Counted from the first letter of the stretch, positions 40,846 to 51,162 are shown. The stretch: 64,000 nucleotides of DNA from Saccharopolyspora oryzae (GCF_027853915.1 NZ_JAQGLA010000028.1:1-64000); one strand, 5' to 3'. Notes: generated by a model from the sequence alone, not told the origin. Program-made: numbers and translations.

Positions 40846-42243
40846 ATGCGCTCGAAGGTCGTCGCAGTACTGCTCGCGGCGTTAGCACTGCTGGTGGCGA
40901 CCGCCGGGATCGGCGTGTCCGCGCCGCCCGAATCGCACCACTTCATCACCAGGCCGGACCTGAGCCCGCCGGTGGTGCGGATCGACACCCCGGCCAACGG
41001 CACCGAGCCCGGCAGCATCTTCGTCGCGCCGCACGGCACGGCCGCCCAGAGCGGGCCGATGATCATCGACGACACCGGGCAGCCGGTGTGGTTCCAGCCG
41101 GTCGGCGACGGCGCCCAGCTGTTCACCATGGACTTCAAGGCGCAGACCTACCAGGGCCAGCCGGTGCTGACCTGGTGGCAGGGCGCGCCGCACCCGGGCT
41201 ACGGCGACGGCGAGTACGTCGTGCTGGACCGCTCCTACCAGCAGATCGCCACCGTCCGCGCGGGCAACGGCCTGAAGGCCGACCTGCACGAAATGGTCAT
41301 CACCCCGCGCAACACCGCGCTGCTGATCGCCTACCACACGGTGCAGCTCGACCGGCCCGTCGTGGAAGGCGTCGTGCAGGAGATCGACATCGCCACCGGC
41401 GCGGTGCTGCTCGACTGGCGCAGCCTGGACCACGTGGCGCTCGACGAGTCGACCGTCCCGCTGCCGGAGGACCCCGCCGCGCCCTACGACTACCTCCACC
41501 TCAACTCGATCACCGAGGACGCCGACGGCAACCTGCTGATCTCCGCCCGGCACACCGACACGATCTACCAGGTGGACCGCGCGACCGGCGACGTCCGGTG
41601 GCGGCTCGGCGGCAAGCGCAGCGACTTCGCGGCCGACCCGGACGCGGTGTTCGCCCGGCAGCACGACGCGCGCTGGCAGCCGGACGGCACGATGAGCCTG
41701 TTCGACAACGCGGCCAGCGAACCCGGACCGGTGTCCCGCGGGCTCGTGCTCGCCGTCGACCAGGAAGCGCGCACCGCTCGCGTGGTGCGCGAGTTCAAGC
41801 ACCCCGGCGGCGGCACGAGCGTCAGCCAGGGCGACCACCAGGTGCTGCCGGGCGGCAACAGCTTCGTCGGCTGGGGATCGCAGCCGGAGTTCACCGAGTT
41901 CGACCAGAACGGCGAGGTGGTGCTGCACGGATCGCTCGGCGACGGCATGCCGTCCTACCGGGCCTTCCGCCTGCCCTGGGCGGGCACGCCGACCGAGCCG
42001 CCGGTGGCGGCGCTGAACGACGACACGGTGTACGCGAGCTGGAACGGAGCGACCGAGGTCCGCACCTGGCGCGTCCTCGCCGGCCCGGCCCCGGACCAGC
42101 TCAACCCGGTCGCGGACGTCCCGAAGGCGGGCTTCGAGACCTCGGCGCCGCTGCCGTCGCCGGCGCCCTACGCCGCGGTCGAAGCCCTCGACGCCAACGG
42201 CCAGGTCCTCTCCCGCTCCGAACCCGTCCCCGCCGGCGCCTGA
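40846..42243 (+). CDS. exported arylsulfotransferase (ASST)-like protein
   Basis: 465 residues with a signal peptide (MRSKVVAVLLAALALLVATAG, about 25 residues). The rest is a beta-propeller of ASST type: GQPVWFQPVGDGAQLFTMDF, LTWWQGAPHPGYGDGEYVVLD, HLNSITEDADGNLLISARHTDTIYQVDRATGDVRWRLGGK and FARQHDARWQPDGTMSLFDN. The paired His residues (LHLNS and RQHDAR) are those conserved in the family. It may transfer sulfate between phenols, but many actinobacterial members are uncharacterised. Confidence 0.85.
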   Translation: MRSKVVAVLLAALALLVATAGIGVSAPPESHHFITRPDLSPPVVRIDTPANGTEPGSIFVAPHGTAAQSGPMIIDDTGQPVWFQPVGDGAQLFTMDFKAQTYQGQPVLTWWQGAPHPGYGDGEYVVLDRSYQQIATVRAGNGLKADLHEMVITPRNTALLIAYHTVQLDRPVVEGVVQEIDIATGAVLLDWRSLDHVALDESTVPLPEDPAAPYDYLHLNSITEDADGNLLISARHTDTIYQVDRATGDVRWRLGGKRSDFAADPDAVFARQHDARWQPDGTMSLFDNAASEPGPVSRGLVLAVDQEARTARVVREFKHPGGGTSVSQGDHQVLPGGNSFVGWGSQPEFTEFDQNGEVVLHGSLGDGMPSYRAFRLPWAGTPTEPPVAALNDDTVYASWNGATEVRTWRVLAGPAPDQLNPVADVPKAGFETSAPLPSPAPYAAVEALDANGQVLSRSEPVPAGA

Positions 42244-42289
42244 CGCAAATTCCATTGAAATCGGACCTTCGATTTCAATGGAAATTGCG
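42244..42289. repeat. B hairpin, swapped-arm variant
   Basis: CGCAAATTCCATTGAAATCG (42244-42263) opposes CGATTTCAATGGAAATTGCG (42270-42289). It starts at the first base after the stop of the arylsulfotransferase-like gene and converges on ctaD. GTGCGTCGGGACCCGACACG follows. Confidence 0.88.
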
Positions 42290-42333
42290 GACCCCCGGTG
42301 CGTCGGGACCCGACACGCCGGGGAGCGTCGGCC

Positions 42334-44028
42334 CTAGCGGCTGCGCCGCAGGTCGGCGTGGGCTTCGACCTCCAAGCGCTCGACCATGTGCGGGTAGTGC
42401 AGCTCGAACGCCGGGCGGATCGACCGCACCCGCGGCAACGACGTGAAGTTGTGCCGCGGCGGCGGGCAGGACGTCGCCCACTCCAGCGAGTTCCCGTGCC
42501 CCCACGGGTCGTCCACGTCGGCGATCACGCCGTACCGGTAGCTCTTGAACACGTTGTAGAGGAACGGCAGCATCGACGCGCCCAGCACGAACGCGCCGAT
42601 GGTGGACACCACGTTCAGCGCGGTGAAGCCGTCGGAGGCCAGGTAGTCGGCGTAGCGGCGCGGCATGCCCTCCGCCCCCAGCCAGTGCTGCACCAGGAAC
42701 GTCAGGTGGAAGCCGACGAAGGTCAACCAGAAGTGCATCCTGCCGAGCCGCTCGTCCATCATCCGGCCGGTCATCTTCGGGAACCAGAAGTACACCCCGC
42801 CGAACACCGCGAACACGATGGTGCCGAACAGCACGTAGTGGAAGTGCGCCACCACGAAGTAGGTGTCGGTGACGTGGAAGTCCAGCGGCGGGGCCGCCAG
42901 GATCACCCCGGTCAGCCCGCCGAGCAGGAACGTCACCATGAACCCGATGGAGAACAGCATCGGTGACTCGAACGTCAGGTGCCCGCGCCACATGGTGCCT
43001 ATCCAGTTGAAGAACTTGATGCCGGTCGGCACCGCGATTAGGAACGTGGCGAAGGAGAAGAACGGCAGCAGCACCGCGCCGGTGGCGAACATGTGGTGCG
43101 CCCACACGATCGCCGACAAGCCCATGATCATCAGCGTGGCGAACACCAGCCCGGTGTAGCCGAACAGCGGTTTCCGGCTGAACACCGGCAGGATCTCGGT
43201 GACGATGCCGAAGAACGGCAGCGCCACGATGTAGACCTCCGGATGGCCGAAGAACCAGAACAGGTGCTGGTAGAGGATCGCGCCGCCGTTGGCCGGGTCG
43301 AACGCGTGCCCGCCCAGGTGCCGGTCGACCAGCAGCCCGAACAGCGCCGCGGCCAGGATCGGGAAGGCCATCAGCACCAGCAGGCTGGTGGCCAGGATGT
43401 TCCAGCAGAAGATCGGCAGCCGGAACATCGTCATCCCGGGGCAGCGCAGGCACACCAGCGTGGTGATCATGTTGACCGCGCCGAGGATCGTGCCCAGCCC
43501 GCTGAGGATCAGCCCGGCCGCCCACACGTCGCCGCCCGGGCCCACGCTGAACATCGAGCGCGACAGCGGGGCGTAAGCCGTCCAGCCGAAATCAGCCGCG
43601 CCGTTGGGCAGCAGGAAGCCGCTGAGCACGATCAGCCCGCCGAACAGGAACAACCAGAACGACAGCGCGTTCAACCGCGGGAACGCCACGTCCGGCGACC
43701 CGATCTGCAGCGGCAGCACCACGTTGGCGAAGCCGAACAGGACCGGGGTGGCGAACAGCAGCAGCATCACCGTCCCGTGCATGGTGAACAGCTGGTTGTA
43801 CTGCTCCTGCGACAGGAACTGCAGCCCCGGCTCGGCCAGCTCGCCGCGCATCAGCAGCGCCATCAAGCCGCCGACGACGAAGAAGCCGAACGACGCGATC
43901 AGGTACATGACCCCGATCTGCTTCGGATCGGTGGTGCGCAACCACGGCACGTACTCGCCCTTGCGGCGCCGCCGGGTGGTCCGGGCCCGCGTGGGAATCG
44001 GTTGGGGTTCGATCCAGGTCCTGGCCAT
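42334..44028 (-). CDS. ctaD: cytochrome c oxidase subunit I
   Basis: A 564-residue haem-copper oxidase core subunit with about 12 helices. Metal ligands: low-spin haem His in [10 protein letters not shown], CuB His in FFGHPEVYI with the cross-linked Tyr, WAHHMF (two His), and HFHYVLFGT (haem a and a3 His). K- and D-channel residues appear intact. GGAGG precedes ATG 44028. It is solitary: no ctaC, ctaE or ctaF lies nearby, so it is probably one of several copies in the genome. It is flanked on both sides by B-type repeats. Confidence 0.95.
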   Translation of the reverse strand: MARTWIEPQPIPTRARTTRRRRKGEYVPWLRTTDPKQIGVMYLIASFGFFVVGGLMALLMRGELAEPGLQFLSQEQYNQLFTMHGTVMLLLFATPVLFGFANVVLPLQIGSPDVAFPRLNALSFWLFLFGGLIVLSGFLLPNGAADFGWTAYAPLSRSMFSVGPGGDVWAAGLILSGLGTILGAVNMITTLVCLRCPGMTMFRLPIFCWNILATSLLVLMAFPILAAALFGLLVDRHLGGHAFDPANGGAILYQHLFWFFGHPEVYIVALPFFGIVTEILPVFSRKPLFGYTGLVFATLMIMGLSAIVWAHHMFATGAVLLPFFSFATFLIAVPTGIKFFNWIGTMWRGHLTFESPMLFSIGFMVTFLLGGLTGVILAAPPLDFHVTDTYFVVAHFHYVLFGTIVFAVFGGVYFWFPKMTGRMMDERLGRMHFWLTFVGFHLTFLVQHWLGAEGMPRRYADYLASDGFTALNVVSTIGAFVLGASMLPFLYNVFKSYRYGVIADVDDPWGHGNSLEWATSCPPPRHNFTSLPRVRSIRPAFELHYPHMVERLEVEAHADLRRSR

Positions 44029-44117
44029 GCCCGCCTCCAGCGCGCAATCGCCTTTCAACCAGCCCTACCCACCCCGCGACCCCAGCAACCGTCCGGCCCG
44101 CCGCCGCTCCGCCACCC

Positions 44118-44295
44118 CGCAGTTTCAATTGAAACTGTGATCCGCCGTGCCTGGGTTTTACAGTTTCAATTGAAACTGCACACCCGGGCGTGTCGGGACC
44201 CCGGCGTGTCGGGACCTGTGGACAGGTTCCGGATCCTGTGGAGAACTTCCGCAAATTCAATGGAAATCGGACGTCGAAATTCCATTGAATTTGCG
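44118..44295. repeat. complete composite repeat: A-A-linker-B
   Basis: Two A palindromes (44120-44137 and 44161-44178; starts 41 bases apart), then two GTGTCGGGACC words, TGTGGACAG (44217-44225), GTGGAGAACTTCCG, and a B hairpin (44250-44295). It is the only place where all modules occur together. It lies between minus-strand ctaD and the stop of the TetR gene. Confidence 0.9.
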
Positions 44296-44339
44296 TCCAC
44301 CCGTCGGCACCGGCACCGGCACCGGCGGGGGTGGAGGGG

Positions 44340-44915
44340 TCAGCTGGTGGCTCGGTCGATGGCTCCGAGGGCCATCGAACGCAGGAGGCGGGACATCGCC
44401 CGGGTGTCCAGGTGCGCGCTGTAGGGGGTCGAGTTGATCAGGCCGAACACCACGTGCGCGGTCGCGCGGGCGGTCGGGCGCGGGAGTTCCGGACGGACCT
44501 GGCAGAGGACGTCCACCCACACCTCGACGTAGCTGCGCTGCAGTTCGCGGACCTTGTGCCGGTCGGTCTCGGCGAGGCTGTCCAGGTCGCGCATGTGCAC
44601 GGTGATCAGCGCCGGGTTGTTCACCGCGAACTCGACGTGCCAGCGCACCAGGCGGTCCAGCGCGTCGTTCGGGTCGGCCGCCTCGCCGACGCGGTCCTGC
44701 CCGCCGCGCAGCAGCCGGTCGCTGATGCCGGTCAGCAGCTCGGCCAGCATCGCGTCCTTGCTGCGGAAGTGCCGGTACAGGGCGGGCCCGGAGATGCCCA
44801 CCGCGCTGCCGATGTCGTCGATGCCCACCCCGTGGAAGCCGGCGCGGGCGAACTTCTCCGCCGCCGCGGCCAGGATCTGCTCGCGGCGGGACGGTTTGGC
44901 TGCATCGGTGGACAT
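44340..44915 (-). CDS. TetR-family regulator of the acyl-CoA carboxylase operon
   Basis: 191 residues. HTH at about 12-58 (REQILAAAAEKFARAGFHGVGIDDIGSAVGISGPALYRHF). The C-terminal domain is helical (VRWHVEFAVNNPALITVHMRDLDSL). It is divergent from the carboxylase operon with a long perfect palindrome between. Related TetR regulators control the accD1A1-type leucine/acyl-CoA operons of actinomycetes and respond to acyl-CoA, so that is the likely role. Confidence 0.92.
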   Translation of the reverse strand: MSTDAAKPSRREQILAAAAEKFARAGFHGVGIDDIGSAVGISGPALYRHFRSKDAMLAELLTGISDRLLRGGQDRVGEAADPNDALDRLVRWHVEFAVNNPALITVHMRDLDSLAETDRHKVRELQRSYVEVWVDVLCQVRPELPRPTARATAHVVFGLINSTPYSAHLDTRAMSRLLRSMALGAIDRATS

Positions 44916-44939
44916 CGGTGTCGATGCTAGACGAAACCC

Positions 44940-44980
44940 GTTAGTCATCGTTAACATCGGTCGCGTTAACGATGACTAAC
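44940..44980. promoter_or_regulatory. TetR operator, perfect 16-bp inverted repeat
   Basis: GTTAGTCATCGTTAAC (44940-44955) and its exact complement (44965-44980), nine bases apart. It lies just upstream of both divergent starts and is AT-rich against its surroundings. Confidence 0.85.
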
Positions 44981-45002
44981 TCCGGCGGAAGGTGTGCCCC
45001 GC

Positions 45003-46616
45003 ATGGATGCGCCCGCCCTGCGCACGACCGCGGATCCGGACTCGGCGGAGTTCGCCCGCTACACCGAGCAGCACTCGAAGCTCGTCGACGACCTCAACGC
45101 CCAGCTCACCCGCGCCCGCCTCGGCGGACCGGAGAAGGCCCGCACCCGGCACGTCGAGCGCGGGAAGCTGCTGCCCCGCGACCGGGTCGACGCGCTGCTC
45201 GACCGCGGCTCGCCGTTCCTGGAGCTGTCCCCGCTGGCCGCGCACGGCCTCTACGACGACGAAGCGCCGTCGGCGGGCATCATCACCGGCGTCGGACGGG
45301 TGTCCGGCCGCGAATGCGTGGTGGTGGCCAACGACGCCACGGTCAAGGGCGGCACGTACTACCCGATGACCGTCAAGAAGCACCTGCGCGCGCAGGAAGT
45401 CGCGCTGCACAACAACCTGCCGTGCCTGTACCTGGTGGACTCCGGCGGCGCGTTCCTGCCCAGGCAGGACGAGGTGTTCCCGGACCGCGAGCACTTCGGC
45501 CGGATCTTCTACAACCAGGCGACGATGTCCGCCCGCGGCATCCCGCAGATCGCCGCGGTGCTCGGCTCGTGCACTGCGGGCGGCGCCTACGTCCCGGCGA
45601 TGAGCGACGAGGCGGTGATCGTCCGCGAGCAGGGGACGATCTTCCTCGGCGGTCCGCCGCTGGTGAAGGCCGCGACCGGTGCCGAAGTGACCGCCGAGGA
45701 GCTGGGCGGCGGCGACCTGCACTCCCGCACCTCCGGCGTCACCGACCACCTGGCCGAGGACGACGCCGATGCGCTGCGCATCGTCCGCGGCATCGTCAGC
45801 ACCCTCGGCCCGCGCACGCCCCGCCCGTGGGACGTCGCGCCGGTCGAAGCCCCGGTGGCCGACCCCGACGAGCTCTACGGCGTGGTCCCGACCGACAGCC
45901 GCACCCCCTACGACGTGCGGGAAGTCATCGCGCGGATCGTCGACGGCAGCCGGTTCGCCGAGTTCAAGCAGGAGTACGGCCAGACGCTGGTCACCGGTTT
46001 CGCCCGCATCCACGGGCACCCGGTGGGGATCATCGCCAACAACGGGATCCTGTTCAGCGAGTCGGCGCAGAAGGGCGCGCACTTCATCGAGCTGTGCGAC
46101 AAGCGCTCCATCCCGCTGGTGTTCCTGCAGAACATCTCCGGGTTCATGGTCGGCAAGGAGTACGAGGCCGGCGGCATCGCCAAGCACGGCGCGAAGATGG
46201 TCACCGCGGTGGCCTGCGCCCGGGTCCCCAAGTTCACCGTGGTCATCGGTGGTTCCTTCGGCGCGGGCAACTACTCGATGTGCGGCCGGGCGTACTCGCC
46301 GCGGTTCATGTGGATGTGGCCGAACGCGCGGATCTCGGTGATGGGCGGCGAGCAGGCGGCTTCGGTGCTGGCCACGGTCCGCCGCGACCAGCTCGACGCG
46401 CGCGGCGAGGACTGGTCGGTGGAGGACGAGGAGTCGTTCAAGCAGCCGATCCGCGACCAGTACGAGAACCAGGGCCACCCGTACTACGCGACGGCTCGCC
46501 TGTGGGACGACGGGGTCATCGACCCCAAGCAGACCCGCTCGGTCCTGGGGCTGGCGATCTCAGCGGCGGCCAACGCCCCGCTCGAGGGCATCTCCTACGG
46601 CGTCTTCCGCATGTGA
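45003..46616 (+). CDS. acyl-CoA carboxylase beta subunit (methylcrotonyl-CoA type)
   Basis: A 537-residue carboxyltransferase. Acyl-CoA-binding glycine regions: [32 protein letters not shown] and [21 protein letters not shown]; the biotin-side region: [20 protein letters not shown] and [38 protein letters not shown]. The motif set and length fit methylcrotonyl-CoA carboxylase beta (leucine breakdown) better than propionyl-CoA types. GGAAGG lies ten bases before ATG 45003; GTG 44994 is less likely. Confidence 0.92.
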   Translation: MDAPALRTTADPDSAEFARYTEQHSKLVDDLNAQLTRARLGGPEKARTRHVERGKLLPRDRVDALLDRGSPFLELSPLAAHGLYDDEAPSAGIITGVGRVSGRECVVVANDATVKGGTYYPMTVKKHLRAQEVALHNNLPCLYLVDSGGAFLPRQDEVFPDREHFGRIFYNQATMSARGIPQIAAVLGSCTAGGAYVPAMSDEAVIVREQGTIFLGGPPLVKAATGAEVTAEELGGGDLHSRTSGVTDHLAEDDADALRIVRGIVSTLGPRTPRPWDVAPVEAPVADPDELYGVVPTDSRTPYDVREVIARIVDGSRFAEFKQEYGQTLVTGFARIHGHPVGIIANNGILFSESAQKGAHFIELCDKRSIPLVFLQNISGFMVGKEYEAGGIAKHGAKMVTAVACARVPKFTVVIGGSFGAGNYSMCGRAYSPRFMWMWPNARISVMGGEQAASVLATVRRDQLDARGEDWSVEDEESFKQPIRDQYENQGHPYYATARLWDDGVIDPKQTRSVLGLAISAAANAPLEGISYGVFRM

Positions 46617-46620
46617 CGTC

Positions 46621-46688
46621 GCTGGTCAGGACCCGTGAGCACTTTGGGTCGCTATAGCACCCCAAAAGACTCACGGGTCCTGACCAGG
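46621..46688. repeat. GCTATAGC-centred palindrome, copy 5
   Basis: GCTGGTCAGGACCCGTGAG (46621-46639) opposes CTCACGGGTCCTGACCAG (46670-46687) almost perfectly around GTCGCTATAGCACC. It lies inside the carboxylase operon, between the beta-subunit stop and the alpha-subunit ribosome binding site. Confidence 0.9.
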
Positions 46689-46724
46689 CAAAACCTAGTC
46701 GTTCGGCGAAGCGAAGGGATGACG

Positions 46725-48761
46725 ATGCAGCACTTCGACGCGGTGCTGGTGGCGAACCGGGGAGAGATCGCGGTCCGGGTGATCCGGACGCTGCGCGAGC
46801 TGGGCATCCGCTCCGTAGCGGTGTTCAGCGACGCCGACCGCGATGCCCGGCACGTCCGCGAAGCCGACACGTCCGTCCACATCGGACCGAGTGCGGCCGC
46901 GGAGAGCTACCTCAACAGCAAGCGGATCCTCGACGCCGCCCGCAGCACCGGTGCCCAGGCGATCCACCCGGGCTACGGCTTCCTGGCCGAGAACGCGGCC
47001 TTCGCCGAGGAGTGCGCCCAGGCAGGCATCGAGTTCATCGGCCCGCCGGCGACCGCGATCGAGTCGATGGGCGACAAGATCCGCGCCAAGCAGACGGTCT
47101 CGGCCGCCGACGTCCCGGTGGTGCCCGGCCGCAGCGACCCGGACATGACCGACGCCGACCTGCACCAGGCGGCGCTGGACATCGGGTTCCCGGTGCTGAT
47201 CAAGCCCTCCGCCGGCGGTGGCGGCAAGGGCATGCGCCTGGTCCACGACGAGTCCGCGCTGGACGACCAGATCGCTTCGGCCCGGCGGGAGGCGCGCTCG
47301 GCGTTCGGCGACGACACGCTGTTCGTGGAGCGCTTCGTCAGCCGCCCCCGGCACATCGAGGTCCAGGTGCTGGCCGACGCGCACGGCAACGTCGTGCACC
47401 TCGGCGAACGCGAGTGCAGCCTGCAACGCCGCCACCAGAAGATCATCGAAGAAGCCCCGTCGCCGCTGCTGGACGCCGAAACCCGCGCCCGCATCGGCAC
47501 CGCAGCGGTCAACGCCGCCCGCTCGGTCGGCTACGTCGGCGCGGGCACGGTGGAGTTCATCGTCTCCGCGGACCGGCCGGACGAGTTCTTCTTCATGGAG
47601 ATGAACACCCGCCTGCAGGTCGAGCACCCGGTCACCGAGCTCGTTGCCACCGTCGGCGGTCGGCGCGGCATCGACCTCGTCGAGCAGCAGGTCCGGGTCG
47701 CGGCGGGCGAACCGCTGCCCTGGACCCAGCAGGACATCTCGCTCGAGGGGCACGCGGTGGAAGCCCGCGTCTACGCCGAGGACCCGAGCCGCAACTTCCT
47801 CCCGACCGGTGGTGACGTCCTCGCTGTCCACGAGCCGTCCGGCCCCGGCGTGCGCGTGGACTCCGGCGTCCGCCCGGGTGCCCGGGTGGGTTCGGACTAC
47901 GACCCGATGCTGGCCAAGGTCATCGCCTGGGGTCCGAACCGGGCCGACGCGCTGCGCCGCCTGGACAAGGCGCTCGGCGACACCGCGGTCCTCGGCCTGC
48001 AGACCAACGTCGCGTTCCTGCGCGCGCTGCTGCAGCACGACCAGGTGCAGGCGGGCAGCCTCGACACCGGCCTGGTCGAGCGCGAACTCGACGCGCTGAT
48101 CGCCGAAAGCGCGATCACGCCTGACGAGATCTACCTGGCGGCAGCCCTGGAACGCCTGCTGGCGGCCGAACCCACCGGTGCGAACGTCGACCCGTGGGAC
48201 GTCCCAGACGGCTGGCGGCTCGGCGAACCGGCCTGGAGCACCTGGCGCTTCGCGGCCGACGGCGGCGAGGTCGAGGTCCGCATCCGCGGTCGGGCCGCCG
48301 ACGCCCAGGTCTCGATCGAGCCCGCCGACGGCGAATCCGCGAAGGAAGTCGCGACCGACCGGGCCTCGGCCGAGGTGCACGGGGACGTGCTGACCGTCGC
48401 CCACCAGGGCCGGACCCGCCGCTACCGGTTCGCGCACGTCGACGGCACCACGTGGCTCGCCGCCGACGGCCGGACCTGGGCGCTCGCCGAGCACCAGCTG
48501 CTCGCCGACCGCGGCGGCGCCGGCGGCCGCTCCGACGGCACGGTCACCAGCCCGATGCCCGGCACGGTCCTGGTCGCCGACGTCACCGCAGGTCAGCAGG
48601 TCAGCAGCGGACAACGCCTGTTCGTCGTCGAGGCGATGAAGATGGAGCACACCGTCACCGCCCCGATCGACGGAACCGTCAGCGAAGTGCACGCCAGGAA
48701 GGGGCAGTCGGTCGGGCTCGACCAGCCGCTGGCTGTCCTCACCCCGTCGAACCAGTCATGA
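46725..48761 (+). CDS. biotin carboxylase / biotin carboxyl carrier fusion (acyl-CoA carboxylase alpha)
   Basis: 678 residues. Biotin carboxylase part at 1-445: [24 protein letters not shown]-grasp loop [26 protein letters not shown]. The BT-like linker is at about 470-590. The biotinyl domain is at about 605-675, with the biotinylated Lys in [10 protein letters not shown]. It carboxylates biotin for the adjacent carboxyltransferase. AAGGG lies seven bases before ATG 46725. A palindrome of 68 bases separates it from the beta subunit, and it overlaps or abuts the dehydrogenase gene. Confidence 0.95.
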   Translation: MQHFDAVLVANRGEIAVRVIRTLRELGIRSVAVFSDADRDARHVREADTSVHIGPSAAAESYLNSKRILDAARSTGAQAIHPGYGFLAENAAFAEECAQAGIEFIGPPATAIESMGDKIRAKQTVSAADVPVVPGRSDPDMTDADLHQAALDIGFPVLIKPSAGGGGKGMRLVHDESALDDQIASARREARSAFGDDTLFVERFVSRPRHIEVQVLADAHGNVVHLGERECSLQRRHQKIIEEAPSPLLDAETRARIGTAAVNAARSVGYVGAGTVEFIVSADRPDEFFFMEMNTRLQVEHPVTELVATVGGRRGIDLVEQQVRVAAGEPLPWTQQDISLEGHAVEARVYAEDPSRNFLPTGGDVLAVHEPSGPGVRVDSGVRPGARVGSDYDPMLAKVIAWGPNRADALRRLDKALGDTAVLGLQTNVAFLRALLQHDQVQAGSLDTGLVERELDALIAESAITPDEIYLAAALERLLAAEPTGANVDPWDVPDGWRLGEPAWSTWRFAADGGEVEVRIRGRAADAQVSIEPADGESAKEVATDRASAEVHGDVLTVAHQGRTRRYRFAHVDGTTWLAADGRTWALAEHQLLADRGGAGGRSDGTVTSPMPGTVLVADVTAGQQVSSGQRLFVVEAMKMEHTVTAPIDGTVSEVHARKGQSVGLDQPLAVLTPSNQS

Positions 48762-48790
48762 ACGACCGGGACAACACAGGAGGCCCGACG

Positions 48791-49948
48791 ATGGTGGACC
48801 ACCGGCTCAGCGAAGAGCACGAAGCCCTGCGCGACAGCGTGCGGACCTTCGCCCGCAAGGAAGTAGCCCCGGTCATCGGCGACTACTACGAGCGGGAGGA
48901 GTTCCCGTACCCGCTGGTGCGCACGATGGGGGAGATGGGCCTGTTCGGCCTGCCGGTTCCCGAGGAGCACGGCGGCATGGGCGGCGACTACTTCGCGCTC
49001 TGCCTGGCCCTGGAGGAGCTGGCCCGCGTCGACTCCTCGGTGGCCATCACCCTGGAAGCCGGCGTCTCGCTGGGCGTCATGCCGATCTACCGCTTCGGCA
49101 ACGACGAGCAGCGCAAGACCTGGCTGCCGAAGCTGGCCAGCGGCGAAATCCTCGGCGCCTTCGGCTTGACCGAACCGGGCGGCGGCTCCGACGCGGGCTC
49201 AACCCAGACCACGGCGGTGCTCGATGGCGACCAGTGGGTGATCAACGGTTCGAAGGCGTTCATCACCAACTCCGGCACCGACATCACCGGGCTGGTCACC
49301 GTCACCGCGGTGACCGGGAAGAAGCCCAACGGCGGCAAGGAGATCTCCACGATCATCGTGCCCTCGGGCACCCCGGGGTTCACCGTCGCCAAGAAGTACT
49401 CGAAGGTCGGCTGGAACGCCTCGGACACCCACGCGCTGTCCTTCGACGACGTCCGGGTGCCCGCGGAGAACCTGCTCGGCGAGCGGGGCCGCGGCTACGC
49501 GCAGTTCCTCGCCACGCTCACCGAGGGCCGGGTCGCGATCGCCGCGGTCGGCGTCGGCCTCGCCCAGGGCTGCGTGGACGAGTGCCTGCGCTACGTCGAC
49601 GAGCGCGAGGCCTTCGGCCGCAAGATCGGTGAGTACCAGGCGATGCAGTTCAAGATCGCCGACATGGAGCTGCGCGCGCACACCGCGCGCCTGGCCTACT
49701 ACGACGCGGCCTCGCGGATGCTGCGCGGCGAGCCGTACAAGAAGCAGGCCGCGATCGCGAAGCTGGCCTCGTCGAACGCGGCGATGGACAACGCCCGCGA
49801 CGCCACCCAGATCTTCGGCGGCTACGGGTTCATGAACGAGACCCCGGTCGGCCGGTTCTACCGCGACGCCAAGATCCTGGAGATCGGAGAGGGAACCAGC
49901 GAGGTCCAGCGAATGCTCATCGCCCGGGAGCTCGGCCTCCCGGCCTGA
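48791..49948 (+). CDS. acyl-CoA dehydrogenase (isovaleryl/short branched-chain type)
   Basis: A 385-residue FAD enzyme. Markers: FGLTEPGGGSDAGSTQTTA (flavin/substrate loop), FITNSGTDITGLVTVTA, ATQIFGGYGFMNETPVGRFYRDAKILEIGEGTSEVQ. The EIGEGTSEVQ end is shared with many short-chain members; the catalytic base position cannot be assigned surely. In company with methylcrotonyl-CoA carboxylase subunits, it probably oxidises isovaleryl-CoA or a related acyl-CoA. AGGAGG precedes ATG 48791; ATG 48758 overlaps the upstream stop and is an alternative. Confidence 0.92.
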   Translation: MVDHRLSEEHEALRDSVRTFARKEVAPVIGDYYEREEFPYPLVRTMGEMGLFGLPVPEEHGGMGGDYFALCLALEELARVDSSVAITLEAGVSLGVMPIYRFGNDEQRKTWLPKLASGEILGAFGLTEPGGGSDAGSTQTTAVLDGDQWVINGSKAFITNSGTDITGLVTVTAVTGKKPNGGKEISTIIVPSGTPGFTVAKKYSKVGWNASDTHALSFDDVRVPAENLLGERGRGYAQFLATLTEGRVAIAAVGVGLAQGCVDECLRYVDEREAFGRKIGEYQAMQFKIADMELRAHTARLAYYDAASRMLRGEPYKKQAAIAKLASSNAAMDNARDATQIFGGYGFMNETPVGRFYRDAKILEIGEGTSEVQRMLIARELGLPA

Positions 49949-49968
49949 GCCCCCAGCTGAAGCGAATC

Positions 49969-50004
49969 CGACGCCCCACCGGCCCAACGGTCGGTGGGGC
50001 GTCG
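49969..50004. terminator. terminator of the carboxylase operon
   Basis: CGACGCCCCACCG (49969-49981) and CGGTGGGGCGTCG (49992-50004) lie 20 bases after the dehydrogenase stop and before the convergent gene. Confidence 0.88.
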
Positions 50005-50075
50005 GGGCCAGCCCTTCGCCCGACCACCGCCCCTCAAGGTGGCGCTTCGCGCCGCAGCCATCTAGACCCGGAAGA

Positions 50076-50636
50076 TCAGTGCCGGAAGCGGTTCTGCGGC
50101 ACCGTGATCTCCTCGGTCTGCTCGACGTCGCCGTAGGCGTCGTGCCGCACCGGCGGTTCGGAGACCGGCTGGAAGTGCTTCTGGGTGTCCTGGTCCGGCC
50201 ACATCGGGTCCGCCTGCGGAGCGCCGTACTCGACCGGAGCCGCGTAGTCGTCCACGACGGTGTACTCGTCCGGAGCAGCGTGCTCGAGGGGAGCTGAGTA
50301 CTCGGCCGGAGCCGGCTGGTGCATCGGTGCCGCTGGAGCGGCTGCCGCGTTGTCCTCCTCCAACGCGAGGTGCTGCATCACCCAGTCACGGGCGAGCGCG
50401 GCCGGTGAGGTGCCCTGCTTGAACGCGAGCTCCTTGAGCCGCTCGTTGGCCATCAGGGGCAGGCGCAGTTGGTAGACCTGCGCGGCGCCGAAGCGGCGAC
50501 CGGACCCGGTGGACTCGACGCTCTCCTCCGGGGCCAGCGCAGCCAGGTACGACTCGAACTCGTGATCGGGTTCGGCCGGTTCGGCCGCCTTCTGCCGACG
50601 GCTGGTCTTGGTTCGTCCTAGAGCCACGAGCCCCAC
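50076..50636 (-). CDS. ribbon-helix-helix-like protein with a proline/acidic tail
   Basis: 186 residues. Residues about 52-92 (AAQVYQLRLPLMANERLKELAFKQGTSPAALARDWVMQHL) look like a CopG/Arc-type ribbon-helix-helix. A long low-complexity tail rich in Ala, Pro, Glu, Asp and Tyr follows (AAPDEYTVVDDYAAPVEYGAPQ). DNA binding is likely from the fold; the target is unknown. The start (GTG 50636) has no obvious ribosome binding site, so a leaderless or later start is possible. Confidence 0.7.
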   Translation of the reverse strand: MGLVALGRTKTSRRQKAAEPAEPDHEFESYLAALAPEESVESTGSGRRFGAAQVYQLRLPLMANERLKELAFKQGTSPAALARDWVMQHLALEEDNAAAAPAAPMHQPAPAEYSAPLEHAAPDEYTVVDDYAAPVEYGAPQADPMWPDQDTQKHFQPVSEPPVRHDAYGDVEQTEEITVPQNRFRH

Positions 50637-50721
50637 GATAACGGTTGGGTTGCGAAGCGCGAACTGCTGTGACTCCAGTCACCGTGCGTGGCAGCTGCGT
50701 CGCGGGCCGTGAAAAGCGGAG

Positions 50722-50754
50722 GGCCCCCGCGTCAGGGGGACGAACGCGGGGGCC
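50722..50754. terminator. hairpin downstream of the copper chaperone
   Basis: GGCCCCCGCGT (50722-50732) and ACGCGGGGGCC (50744-50754) lie in the 300-base gap (50637-50940) between two minus-strand genes. Nothing else is seen in the gap. Confidence 0.75.
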
Positions 50755-50940
50755 GGAGGGGATCTCCACAGGTGCTGACCGGGGGTGTGTCAGCGACCCG
50801 ATTGTGGCACGTGGCGAGGCCCTTTGGGGAGCTTTTGGCGCACGATTCGTGCGTCCGGCACCTCCGGGGCGGGCCCGCTCGGCGGTCTCGCGCAACGGTT
50901 CGAGGTGTTATCCCGCGAACCGCGACCCCCGGCGAGGGGT

Positions 50941-51162
50941 TCAGTTCGCGCTGGGCCAGTCGGTGATGGTGTAGCCGGCCTCGGTGATCGCCGCGGTGGC
51001 CGCCTCGCGGCTGAGCTCCTGCTCGCTGGTGACCGACACCCGTCCGCTGTCCACCGACACCTGCACGTCGGTGACGCCGGGGAGCTCGGTCAGCTCCTCG
51101 GTGACCGACGTGGCGCAGTGGCCGCAGGTCATGCCACTGACGGTGAACGTTCGACTGCTCAT
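50941..51162 (-). CDS. heavy-metal-associated copper chaperone (CopZ-like)
   Basis: 73 residues, a single HMA domain. The metal-binding motif GMTCGHCATSV has both Cys; the fold continues VTDVQVSVDSGRVSVTSEQ and ends in EAGYTITD. It should carry Cu(I) in the cytoplasm to a P-type ATPase, which is not in this window. The gene stands alone. Confidence 0.95.
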   Translation of the reverse strand: MSSRTFTVSGMTCGHCATSVTEELTELPGVTDVQVSVDSGRVSVTSEQELSREAATAAITEAGYTITDWPSAN

